Assembly: GCF_001413955.1 (NCBI RefSeq)
Contig: NZ_LCTZ01000002.1
Location: 2,032,501-2,096,500 of the forward strand
Source: Flagellimonas eckloniae
GTDB taxonomy: Bacteria; Bacteroidota; Bacteroidia; Flavobacteriales; Flavobacteriaceae
Direction: 5' to 3'
Length of the DNA stretch: 64,000 nucleotides
Shown here: in pieces, positions 28,501 through 36,046 of the stretch
Position numbering within the stretch: the stretch's first letter is position 1
How the letters are laid out: each line of letters begins with the position of its first letter
The notes under the pieces: model-generated
What the model saw: the letters and a program-made list of their open reading frames with translations, nothing else
What the model was told of the DNA's origin: nothing
The model's database searches: none
Made by a program: the position numbers and the translations under genes

Positions 28501-29340
28501 ATGTCAACAACATATCAGACACGCTACGCTTCAAGTCCTGAAGCCGTTAAAAAATATGACACAACTGCGCTTAGAGAGGAATTTTTGATTGATGATTTAA
28601 TGACTGTTGGAGCCATTACATTTACGTACACCCATTATGACCGTTACATTGCTGGGTCGGCAGTACCTGAAAAACCTCTAAAATTAGAAACTATTGATCC
28701 TTTAAAAGCCGATTTTTTCTTGGAACGTAGAGAAATGGGGATTATAAATGTGGGAGATAGTGGAAGTATAGAGATTGATGGTACAACCCATCAAATTGGT
28801 CATAAAGATGCTTTATATATTGGTATGGGGGCCAAAGAAGTAATCTTTAAAAGCCATGACCCTAACAAACCAGCAAAATTTTATATCAACTCTGCACCTG
28901 CACATACTTCCTATCCAACAAAAAAAGTGAGTCTTGCGGAGGCCAATAAGTTGGAGCTGGGATCATTGGAAACTTCAAATGATAGAACCGTAAGTCAAAT
29001 GATCATTGGTGGCATTGTTACCACATGTCAGTTACAGATGGGAATGACAGAACTAAAAACCGGAAGTGTTTGGAATACCATGCCGGCCCACGTGCATGAT
29101 CGTAGAATGGAAGTATATTTTTATTTAGATGTTCCAGAAGGACAATCCGTTTGCCATTTTATGGGACAACCCCAGGAAACGAGACATATCTGGATGCAAA
29201 ACCATCAAGCCGTTATTTCACCTCCGTGGTCCATTCACTGTGGTTCTGGAACATCAAACTATACCTTTATTTGGGGAATGGCAGGCGAAAACATGGATTA
29301 TGGAGATATGGATACAGCCAAAATAACCGATTTAAGGTAA
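28501..29340 (+). CDS. kduI: 5-dehydro-4-deoxy-D-glucuronate isomerase
   Basis: 279 residues, no signal peptide, cytoplasmic. It converts 4-deoxy-L-threo-5-hexosulose uronate, formed spontaneously from unsaturated uronates released by lyases, to 3-deoxy-D-glycero-2,5-hexodiulosonate. The length is that of the family. The metal-site motif PAHVHDRRMEVYFYLD places His197, His199 and Glu204 one position from the E. coli KduI ligands (His196, His198, Glu203); IHCGSGTSNYTFIWGMAGEN near the C-terminus carries the remaining His. It lies 4 bases before kduD, the next enzyme of the route. Its presence is the best evidence that the locus breaks uronate linkages by beta-elimination. Confidence 0.97.
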   Translation: MSTTYQTRYASSPEAVKKYDTTALREEFLIDDLMTVGAITFTYTHYDRYIAGSAVPEKPLKLETIDPLKADFFLERREMGIINVGDSGSIEIDGTTHQIGHKDALYIGMGAKEVIFKSHDPNKPAKFYINSAPAHTSYPTKKVSLAEANKLELGSLETSNDRTVSQMIIGGIVTTCQLQMGMTELKTGSVWNTMPAHVHDRRMEVYFYLDVPEGQSVCHFMGQPQETRHIWMQNHQAVISPPWSIHCGSGTSNYTFIWGMAGENMDYGDMDTAKITDLR

Positions 29341-29344
29341 TAGT

Positions 29345-30139
29345 ATGGGAATTGAACTATTCAATCTTAGTGGAAAAGTTGCATTGGTCACCGGAAGCAC
29401 CCATGGATTGGGAATGGCAATGGCCAAAGGACTTGGGCAGGCAGGAGCAACCATTATTGTAAACGGTAATTCATCACAGCAAAAAATTGATGATGCCCTA
29501 AAGTATTACCAAGCTGAAGGCATCATAGCCCATGGATACAAATTCAATGTAACCAAGGAAGAAGAAGTGGCTGAAGCCATTCAAAAAATACAATCTGAAG
29601 TTGGGGCAATAGATATTCTGGTAAACAATGCTGGGATTATTAAGAGAACTCCCTTGGAAGAAATGGAAGTTGCGGATTTTAAGGAGGTCATCGATGTAGA
29701 TTTGGTGAGTCCTTTCATTGTTTCCAAACATGTTGTAAAAAGCATGATTGCCAGAAAACAAGGGAAAATCATCAACATTTGCTCCATGATGAGTGAGTTG
29801 GGCAGAAACACTGTTGGTGCCTATGCTGCAGCCAAAGGTGGTTTAAAGATGCTTACCCAAAACATGGCAACGGAGTGGGCAAAACACAATATTCAGGTAA
29901 ATGGGATAGGTCCAGGTTATTTTGCCACATCGCAAACCGCTCCTATCCGTGTAGACGGACATCCGTTCAATGAATTTATTGTAAATAGAACTCCGGCCGC
30001 AAAATGGGGTGACCCAAATGACTTGGGAGGAGCTGCCATATTTTTAGCTTCAAGAGCAAGTGATTTTGTAAACGGACATATTTTATATGTTGACGGAGGA
30101 ATTTTAGCAACCATAGGAAAACCATCAAACGAAAAATAA
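29345..30139 (+). CDS. kduD: 2-dehydro-3-deoxy-D-gluconate 5-dehydrogenase-type SDR
   Basis: 264 residues, cytoplasmic short-chain dehydrogenase. It carries the NAD(P) motif TGSTHGLGMA near residues 16-25, NNAG, and the catalytic Ser147-Tyr160-Lys164 in SMMSELGRNTVGAYAAAKGG. Together with KduI next to it, it should reduce the 2,5-diketo acid to 2-keto-3-deoxygluconate (KDG). SDRs of this size can also be gluconate 5-dehydrogenases; neighbourhood decides for KduD. KDG kinase and aldolase are not encoded in this window. The following lipoprotein gene starts 5 bases after its stop, implying one transcript. Confidence 0.9.
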   Translation: MGIELFNLSGKVALVTGSTHGLGMAMAKGLGQAGATIIVNGNSSQQKIDDALKYYQAEGIIAHGYKFNVTKEEEVAEAIQKIQSEVGAIDILVNNAGIIKRTPLEEMEVADFKEVIDVDLVSPFIVSKHVVKSMIARKQGKIINICSMMSELGRNTVGAYAAAKGGLKMLTQNMATEWAKHNIQVNGIGPGYFATSQTAPIRVDGHPFNEFIVNRTPAAKWGDPNDLGGAAIFLASRASDFVNGHILYVDGGILATIGKPSNEK

Positions 30140-30144
30140 GAATC

Positions 30145-31335
30145 ATGATACATTATCCAAAACTATCGCTTTTAACAGTCTTAGCACTTTTAATAGTAGG
30201 ATGTTCCGAAAAGACCCCTCCACAGTTTGTGGTAAAAAATAGTTTGGACATGGACCGTTCTTTTGAGACCGTTGAAATTAATTTAAAAGAACTTGTTGAG
30301 GATAGTGATCCAATGGTTGAGGCCTCGAAAATTTTTGCTGTCATAGATGCCGCAACAAAGAAAGAAGTGATTTCGCAAATTAGCGATAGTGACGGTGATG
30401 GCATTGATGATGTATTATTGTTTCAACCCAGTATCAAAGCAAATTCAGAAAAGATATTTGAAGTTGTTTTAAAAGAGAAAATTTTGGAAACGGATACCGA
30501 TCCGCATTGCTATTCAAGATTTGTTCCAGAACGTACTGATGACTATGCATGGGAAAACAACCGGGTTGCATTTAGAATGTTTGGACCAACCGCCCAAAAA
30601 ATGATAGAGGATAGTATCCCGGGAGGAACACTTTCCAGCGGTGTAGATGCCTGGCTCAAAAAGGTGGATTATCCCATTATCAACAAATGGTACAAAAAAG
30701 AACTGGAAACCAGTGGCAGTTATCATGAAGATGATGGTGAAGGACTTGACAACTTTCATGTTGGAGCAAGTCGCGGTGTGGGAGGCACTGCTGTTAAAGT
30801 TGATTCATCATACTATTTTTCCAAAAACTTCACTAGCTGGAAAACAATCTCCACTGGCCCAATCAGGACTAGTTTTGTTCTTGATTATGCAGATTGGGAT
30901 GCAGATGGAAATACAATATCCGAAACAAAGCACATTTCTTTGGATTATGGAAGTAATCTTTCAAGGTTTGAGATTGAATTGGCGGGAACAGATACCATTT
31001 CTGTTGGATTGACCTTGCATGAAAAAGATGGAACGACCAGCGTAGACATGGAACAAGGATGGGCAAGTTACTGGGAGCCACATGAAGGTTCAGAATTAGG
31101 ACAGGGTATTGTAATTGATGAAGGCGCAGTTGTTGGGTTTGAAAAATATGAAACCAACATCAACGATTTAAGCAATCTTTACGCCCATCTAAATACCACT
31201 AATGGCAAAGTAGTGTATTATTCAGGTTTTAGCTGGAAAGAAAGTGACCAATTCACTACAAAATCTGAGTGGAATGCATATCTATCCAATTTTGCAAAAA
31301 AAATAAACAACCCATTAGAAATTAATAAACTGTAA
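30145..31335 (+). CDS. DUF4861-like lipoprotein
   Basis: 396 residues with lipoprotein signal (Cys20). An N-terminal beta domain (~30-120, with SDSDGDGIDDVLLF, a possible Ca-binding loop) is followed by a beta-rich domain containing FVPERTDDYAWENNRVAFRMFGP, DAWLKKVDYPIINKWY, YHEDDGEGLDNFHVGASRGVGG and GWASYWEPHEGSELGQG, segments I associate with DUF4861. The many conserved Trp, His and acidic residues look like a carbohydrate enzyme active site. DUF4861 proteins are recurrent partners of pectin- and uronate-degrading enzymes, but I know no settled activity. Its position directly after kduD supports a role in releasing or trimming unsaturated uronate oligosaccharides. Confidence 0.65.
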   Translation: MIHYPKLSLLTVLALLIVGCSEKTPPQFVVKNSLDMDRSFETVEINLKELVEDSDPMVEASKIFAVIDAATKKEVISQISDSDGDGIDDVLLFQPSIKANSEKIFEVVLKEKILETDTDPHCYSRFVPERTDDYAWENNRVAFRMFGPTAQKMIEDSIPGGTLSSGVDAWLKKVDYPIINKWYKKELETSGSYHEDDGEGLDNFHVGASRGVGGTAVKVDSSYYFSKNFTSWKTISTGPIRTSFVLDYADWDADGNTISETKHISLDYGSNLSRFEIELAGTDTISVGLTLHEKDGTTSVDMEQGWASYWEPHEGSELGQGIVIDEGAVVGFEKYETNINDLSNLYAHLNTTNGKVVYYSGFSWKESDQFTTKSEWNAYLSNFAKKINNPLEINKL

Positions 31336-31449
31336 AGTTTGGGCAAGATTGAATATTAATTTTTTGATCAATCAAGATTTAGCAACAAGTGGGCATGTTT
31401 ATTTAAACCCAGTACATCATAAAGAAAAATCTTTTATTTTGAAACGACA

Positions 31450-32013
31450 ATGAAAGATTATATAGACATGGCGGAGAAAAATGGCATTAGCCTCGAGGAG
31501 CGAGGTGCATGTCAGTTTTGTGGAGCAGGAACAACTCGTGGAGTACATGAATGTATTGAAATTTTCAATCTGGGGTTTCAATTAATAAACTATACCCAGA
31601 TTGAAAATCATTTGTATAGATTTTTGAGTGTAGATGCCCATACACTTCAACATTCGGAAATTCATGGGAGATGGAACAATCATTTTCATTTAACAAGGCA
31701 GCACTTAATGCTTGATTACAAGGTTATCTGGAATTATGATTTATCACCAATACTAAGTAATTACCTGAACAAATATAAAATCAATAGAACTAATGAATTC
31801 TTAAAGCCCCCACCAATTTTACAGCGAGGGAAAATTACGACAACGGATGTTTTGAGCAACTCAAAAAGCGAAATTGAATGTCAACGAATGATTAAAAAAT
31901 GGGCTTTGGAAGTATATCAGTCTTGGAGTGACCACCATGAGTTAGTCGATACGATTGCAATAGGATTTATCAATAAAAACAAAAAACAATTAAGAATAAT
32001 AGAGCAATTATAA
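31450..32013 (+). CDS. DUF5946-like small protein
   Basis: 187 residues, no signal peptide. The N-terminus has ACQFCGAGTTRGVHEC (Cys21, Cys24 and a third Cys), suggesting a metal site, followed by LYRFLSVDAHTLQHSE and HLTRQHLMLDYKV, the pattern I associate with DUF5946. Function is unknown. It stands out in a row of exported carbohydrate enzymes because it is cytoplasmic; a 114-base gap precedes it, so it may have its own promoter. It may be a passenger gene. The downstream esterase signal peptide begins 42 bases after its stop. Confidence 0.5.
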   Translation: MKDYIDMAEKNGISLEERGACQFCGAGTTRGVHECIEIFNLGFQLINYTQIENHLYRFLSVDAHTLQHSEIHGRWNNHFHLTRQHLMLDYKVIWNYDLSPILSNYLNKYKINRTNEFLKPPPILQRGKITTTDVLSNSKSEIECQRMIKKWALEVYQSWSDHHELVDTIAIGFINKNKKQLRIIEQL

Positions 32014-32055
32014 TTGGGTAAAATGATGAATTCAATCCTAATAGAAAAAAAAATC

Positions 32056-32907
32056 ATGAAACTATTTTTGCTTGGTTTTCTTTTTTCGTTTTCACAAATG
32101 ATGTCTTCACAGAGCACAGAAAGAATTTATTTGTGGCCTGATGCAGTACCCAATGAAGAAGAGGCAAAACATGCACCAAAACAAGTGGACAACACTTCTG
32201 GAAATGTAATACGGATTACCGATGTCACTAACCCAGAGTTGCTTGTTTACGAACCAAAAACTGCAAATAACTTAGGGACTGGAATAATCGTTTGCCCTGG
32301 TGGAGGTTATGCTATATTGGCAATTGACAAGGAAGGATACGAGGTTGCCGAATGGTTGGCCGAATTAGGATATACAGCATTTGTTCTATCCTATCGTGTT
32401 CCAAATAATGAAAAGGGTGCCTTGAACGATATTCAAAGAGCCATACGAATTGTACGTGCTAACTCCGAAAAATATCATATTGGTCGGGAAAAGATAGGGG
32501 TCATCGGTTTTTCCGCAGGAGGAAACTTATGTGCAAGAGCTTCTACCAATTACACCAAGAACTCTTACGACAAAATAGATGAAATTGACAATGAGTCCCC
32601 CAAACCAGATTTTTCAATGCTCATCTATCCTGCCTATTTAGATTTAGGCGAGAACAAGAGTATCTCCCCAGAATTAAACTTGAATATTGATACCCCACCA
32701 TTTTTTATATTCGGAACAATTGATGATCGTCATGGAAACAGCGCGCTCGTAATGACAAAGGCCCTTCGGGACCATAAAAAATCGGTGGAACTGCATATGC
32801 TACCAAATGGTGGTCATGGATACGGATTGCGCAAAGGAAATCTTGCCGCTGAAACATGGCCCGTTATGGCCCAAAAATGGATGCAAAGAACAATCAACAT
32901 AAATTAA
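32056..32907 (+). CDS. Alpha/beta hydrolase, acetyl-xylan-esterase/lipase-like
   Basis: About 283 residues from ATG 32,056, chosen because it opens a signal peptide (MKLFLLGFLFSFSQMM); in-frame starts at 32,023 or 32,026 would add a polar leader. It carries the oxyanion segment CPGGGYAILA, the nucleophile elbow GFSAGG (Ser153), a C-terminal catalytic Asp in FGTIDDRHG and His in PNGGHGYG. This matches the BD-FAE/acetyl-xylan-esterase-like group of exported carbohydrate esterases in Bacteroidota. It probably removes acetyl groups from oligosaccharides of this locus. It lies 6 bases before the DUF1080 gene. Confidence 0.82.
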   Translation: MKLFLLGFLFSFSQMMSSQSTERIYLWPDAVPNEEEAKHAPKQVDNTSGNVIRITDVTNPELLVYEPKTANNLGTGIIVCPGGGYAILAIDKEGYEVAEWLAELGYTAFVLSYRVPNNEKGALNDIQRAIRIVRANSEKYHIGREKIGVIGFSAGGNLCARASTNYTKNSYDKIDEIDNESPKPDFSMLIYPAYLDLGENKSISPELNLNIDTPPFFIFGTIDDRHGNSALVMTKALRDHKKSVELHMLPNGGHGYGLRKGNLAAETWPVMAQKWMQRTININ

Positions 32908-32913
32908 TCTAAT

Positions 32914-33807
32914 ATGAAAACCAAATACATTTTTTCTGCTTTGGGAGTAATCTTTTTAGCATGTACAGCACTTAAAACTGAATCCGTTAACAAATCAATA
33001 GAAACCGATTGGGAATTATTACTGGATAAGGATTTGAGCAAATGGGACATATTTATGGGAGTTCCGCATTATTCTGTAGAATTGGAAGGATATGAGAAAG
33101 GAAATGGCATGAAAGGTACGCCCATTGGATTGGGTAAAGACCCCTTAAATGTATTTTCCGTAAAAGAAATGGACGGGGAACAGGTACTCCATATCACAGG
33201 TCAAATATATGCCGGATTGAGCACTAAATCAGAGTTTGAAAATTATCATTTTAGCACTGAATTCAAATGGGGCACCAAACAATGGGAGCCCCGATTGGAA
33301 GACAAAAGGGATAGTGGCATTTTGTACCACTGCCAAGAACCCCATGGTCAGTTTTGGAACGTATGGATGAAAGCTCCAGAAATGCAGGTTCAAGAGAGTG
33401 ATTGTGGTGATTTTCATCCTTTGGCAGGTGTAGCTATGGACATCAGAGCTTCAAAGGTTGATGAAAATGGAAAAGAATTGTGGGCCTATGACCCAAATGG
33501 CGAAATCAAGACCTTTAAAAGTGGCCCAGGCGGTAGATGTAAAAAAAGCATCAATTACGAAAAACCAAATGATGAATGGAACTTATTGGAACTCATTTGT
33601 ATTGGAGACAAAGCCTACCATATTGTAAATGGTAAAGTAGTTATGGTCTTGGAAAATTCAGTTCAATTTGATGAAGAAGGTACTCCAACTTCCCTGACAA
33701 AGGGAAAAATACAAATTCAGTCTGAAGCTGCAGAGGTGTTTTATAAAAACTTAAAAATAGCCAAGGTGGATAAACTTCCTAAGGCCTTTGCAAAGCAACT
33801 GAGATAA
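32914..33807 (+). CDS. DUF1080 (3-keto-disaccharide hydrolase-like) lipoprotein
   Basis: 297 residues, lipoprotein signal (Cys17). A single jelly-roll domain with DUF1080 hallmarks: DWELLLDKDLSKWDIF, YHFSTEFKWGTKQW, RDSGILYHCQ, EMQVQESDCGDF, GKIQIQSEAAEVFYKNLKI. Some DUF1080 proteins hydrolyse 3-keto-glycosides formed by sugar 3-dehydrogenases; the exported FAD oxidoreductase of this locus (16,261) could be a partner, although it is not a typical GMC-type sugar dehydrogenase. It is the last gene of the plus-strand series, followed by a strong hairpin terminator. Confidence 0.85.
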   Translation: MKTKYIFSALGVIFLACTALKTESVNKSIETDWELLLDKDLSKWDIFMGVPHYSVELEGYEKGNGMKGTPIGLGKDPLNVFSVKEMDGEQVLHITGQIYAGLSTKSEFENYHFSTEFKWGTKQWEPRLEDKRDSGILYHCQEPHGQFWNVWMKAPEMQVQESDCGDFHPLAGVAMDIRASKVDENGKELWAYDPNGEIKTFKSGPGGRCKKSINYEKPNDEWNLLELICIGDKAYHIVNGKVVMVLENSVQFDEEGTPTSLTKGKIQIQSEAAEVFYKNLKIAKVDKLPKAFAKQLR

Positions 33808-33849
33808 ATACTCGCAAATAATTAGGGCAAGTATACTATAATCTTTTAT

Positions 33850-33877
33850 AAGAGGCCAGGTTTGAATCTGGCCTCTT
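33850..33877. terminator. Bidirectional intrinsic terminator
   Basis: A GC-rich stem with arms AGAGGCCAG (33,851-33,859) and CTGGCCTCT (33,868-33,876), extendable by one A-T pair, encloses an 8-base loop. It lies between the convergent DUF1080 gene and the outer-membrane protein gene, with T/A-rich flanks on both sides, and so ends both the polysaccharide locus and the RND operon. Confidence 0.85.
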
Positions 33878-33905
33878 TATGAATTTATCTTTGTCCCTAG
33901 AGCAG

Positions 33906-35111
33906 CTAAAAAAAACGGGAAATAGTCAGCCGTAAAAAACTATCCTCTCTAAAATTTCCCAGAATCAATTCTTCATCCCCAATAGCGCTAAATATCCTTG
34001 CTTCTATCTCAGCCCGCCAATTGGATCCAAAGCGCCTTGATGCTTCCAAGCTAAAAATCTTACTACTGGATTCCAGATCGGCCACCCCCCCAATTAATAT
34101 AGAGGTATCCTGAATATCGTTAAACGCCAATCTACTCCCGAAGAAAATATCGTTCTGCAAAGCATTTAAAGAAAGTTCATCCCTTTCATCATACAGATAT
34201 TCGGTTAACAAACCAATATCCAATCCGTTCCCATCAATATTGCTAAAAGTATATTCTAATCCAGCAACAAGTGCCATAAAATCTTGGGCATCGGTATTTC
34301 TATAGATACTTTCCAATTTCCACAGAAAAGCGTTGTGTGTTATCTGTACATCCAATCCAGTCTGATGAATTACCGGATAAAATGACTCAATATTTCCAAA
34401 CTGGTCAAAAATGAAAAGTGGTTCACGCCCAGTACCATAAAAATGTGAAAGACCCACATCAAAAACCCCAAAATAATGCTTCCAGCGAATAGCTACATCT
34501 TGTCTCCATTCTTCAGCACCACTTTGATAGCCAATATCATCCGCATCAATAACGGTCCCAAAACGCAATCTTCCCTTCTCCCCTGGAAAAGTTCGCTTTC
34601 GATTAAAGGGCAAATAGAAAAAATCAAAAGTTCCGATTTTATTGGTGATGTAACTGTATTGCACCATTGGTTGTCCCAATTTTTCCTCGCCATCAAAGGT
34701 TTCAACGGCATCAGTCTGATTTATAATATCCACCAAATGGTTACTTTCTGCAACACCCCAGTATACTTTCTTTAACCCAACGCTAAACTCCCAGTTGTTT
34801 TTGGCCTTTTGGTAATACAGTTCACGAATATCCCAATGGGTGCGTTCATCATCACGGTCCACTCTTAAAAACCCTGTAAAATTTATACTTTCATAACCCT
34901 CATTCCATGCTACTTCGTATTCTGGGCGTATGGCAAAGGAAGGATAATGATCTAGTTGTCCAGTAAACTGTGCTTCGCTCATAAAATAGCGGTATTCTGC
35001 TTCCAATTCGAACTCAAGCTCATGGATGACCTTGGGTTTTTCTTCATTTTGAGCCCGCAGCAAGACTGCCAACATGCAAAATATAACCAAAAAAATATGT
35101 GGTCTACTCAT
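33906..35111 (-). CDS. Outer-membrane beta-barrel protein of the RND operon
   Basis: 401 residues with signal peptide (cleavage near LRAQ). Alternating hydrophobic/polar strands throughout, and a C-terminal Phe after LTISRFF, the signature of BamA-inserted barrels. Segments such as DIRELYYQKAKNNWEFSVGLKKVYWGVAESNHLVDIINQTD resemble DUF1302-like barrels that accompany MMPL/RND transporters and LolA-like proteins. It is third in a minus-strand operon after the RND pump and the lipoprotein-sorting protein. Proposed role: outer-membrane partner for export of a hydrophobic compound. It is not a TolC-type channel by sequence. Confidence 0.7.
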   Translation of the reverse strand: MSRPHIFLVIFCMLAVLLRAQNEEKPKVIHELEFELEAEYRYFMSEAQFTGQLDHYPSFAIRPEYEVAWNEGYESINFTGFLRVDRDDERTHWDIRELYYQKAKNNWEFSVGLKKVYWGVAESNHLVDIINQTDAVETFDGEEKLGQPMVQYSYITNKIGTFDFFYLPFNRKRTFPGEKGRLRFGTVIDADDIGYQSGAEEWRQDVAIRWKHYFGVFDVGLSHFYGTGREPLFIFDQFGNIESFYPVIHQTGLDVQITHNAFLWKLESIYRNTDAQDFMALVAGLEYTFSNIDGNGLDIGLLTEYLYDERDELSLNALQNDIFFGSRLAFNDIQDTSILIGGVADLESSSKIFSLEASRRFGSNWRAEIEARIFSAIGDEELILGNFREDSFLRLTISRFF

Positions 35112-35235
35112 TCTTAATCAATTGAAGTGTGGTTGAAAATCAAGGCCGAGGTATGTGCAAGCTTTACACTATCACACCTAAAAGCTAGCAATAGATATAC
35201 CCCGGCTTTGATATTATATGACAATGTGATGCAGG

Positions 35236-36018
35236 CTAACTCCCTGCCCTTTTTAATGCTACTTCGGTAAAATCCTCTTCCGCCAATTCCGCACCAAAAT
35301 TATATTCCCCAAACTTTAATAGGGTTTCTTTATTACTTTGATGGTTGACCATTTTAAATGTCGCAGCTCTCCAAAATTTGTCTTTATACAGCTTGTAATC
35401 ACTATACGTCAACGTTTTTAACAATGCGTTCTTTCTGTCATAAAATTCAATTTTCTCTAGACGGTATCCCTTGTTCTTGTTATACGTTACAATCCTCCTT
35501 GTGTAACCAGATTTAGGGTCTACAGGATCTTGCTCAACGTGTAACAAATCTCCTTCTTCTTTAAGAAATTTATATGCATATTTCTCTATCTCTTGGGAAG
35601 ACAGATCTTCGTAGGCAAACTCACTTCCCACAAAAGGGCCCGATTTGTTGTTTGATGATATTCTTTTCACCCTTTTAATAGAGGGCAGGTACAGCCATTG
35701 ATCGTCTGCCCCTATTTTGTGGGTATATGTCAAGGTTGCGGTTCCTTTTACATCTTTTGGGCTTTCAAAAACGATTAAAGATTTGTCACCATCCTCTATC
35801 AATTCCAATGTGCGATTGGTTAAAAAACGCTCACTCGTTTGTCCATTCTTATTTTTGAGTGTCATTTTTAAATCCACTATTGAGCTTCCAAATCCTTCAT
35901 CTGCTTTTTCAGCCGCTTTTGCAATCTGTAACCCCCGTTCTTCATTTGATTGTGCGTTAACACCTGTAATTGCTAGCATTAAAGCTGTTATTGGGGTAAA
36001 AAACTTTATTCTTTTCAT
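35236..36018 (-). CDS. LolA-like outer-membrane lipoprotein-sorting protein (PF17131-like)
   Basis: 260 residues with signal peptide (cleavage near VNAQ). The half-barrel LolA/LolB-like domain includes DLKMTLKNKNGQTSERFLTNR, DQWLYLPSIKRVKRISSNNKSGPFVGSEFAYEDL and VTYNKNKGYRLEKIEFYD, the recognisable core of the outer-membrane lipoprotein-sorting family that is nearly always next to HAE3-type RND proteins. It probably carries a lipid-like substrate between the pump and the outer membrane. It starts 28 bases after the pump gene ends; the outer-membrane barrel follows after a 124-base gap. Confidence 0.85.
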   Translation of the reverse strand: MKRIKFFTPITALMLAITGVNAQSNEERGLQIAKAAEKADEGFGSSIVDLKMTLKNKNGQTSERFLTNRTLELIEDGDKSLIVFESPKDVKGTATLTYTHKIGADDQWLYLPSIKRVKRISSNNKSGPFVGSEFAYEDLSSQEIEKYAYKFLKEEGDLLHVEQDPVDPKSGYTRRIVTYNKNKGYRLEKIEFYDRKNALLKTLTYSDYKLYKDKFWRAATFKMVNHQSNKETLLKFGEYNFGAELAEEDFTEVALKRAGS

Positions 36019-36046
36019 TTTGTATAATTGTTTGTGTTTGTAATTT

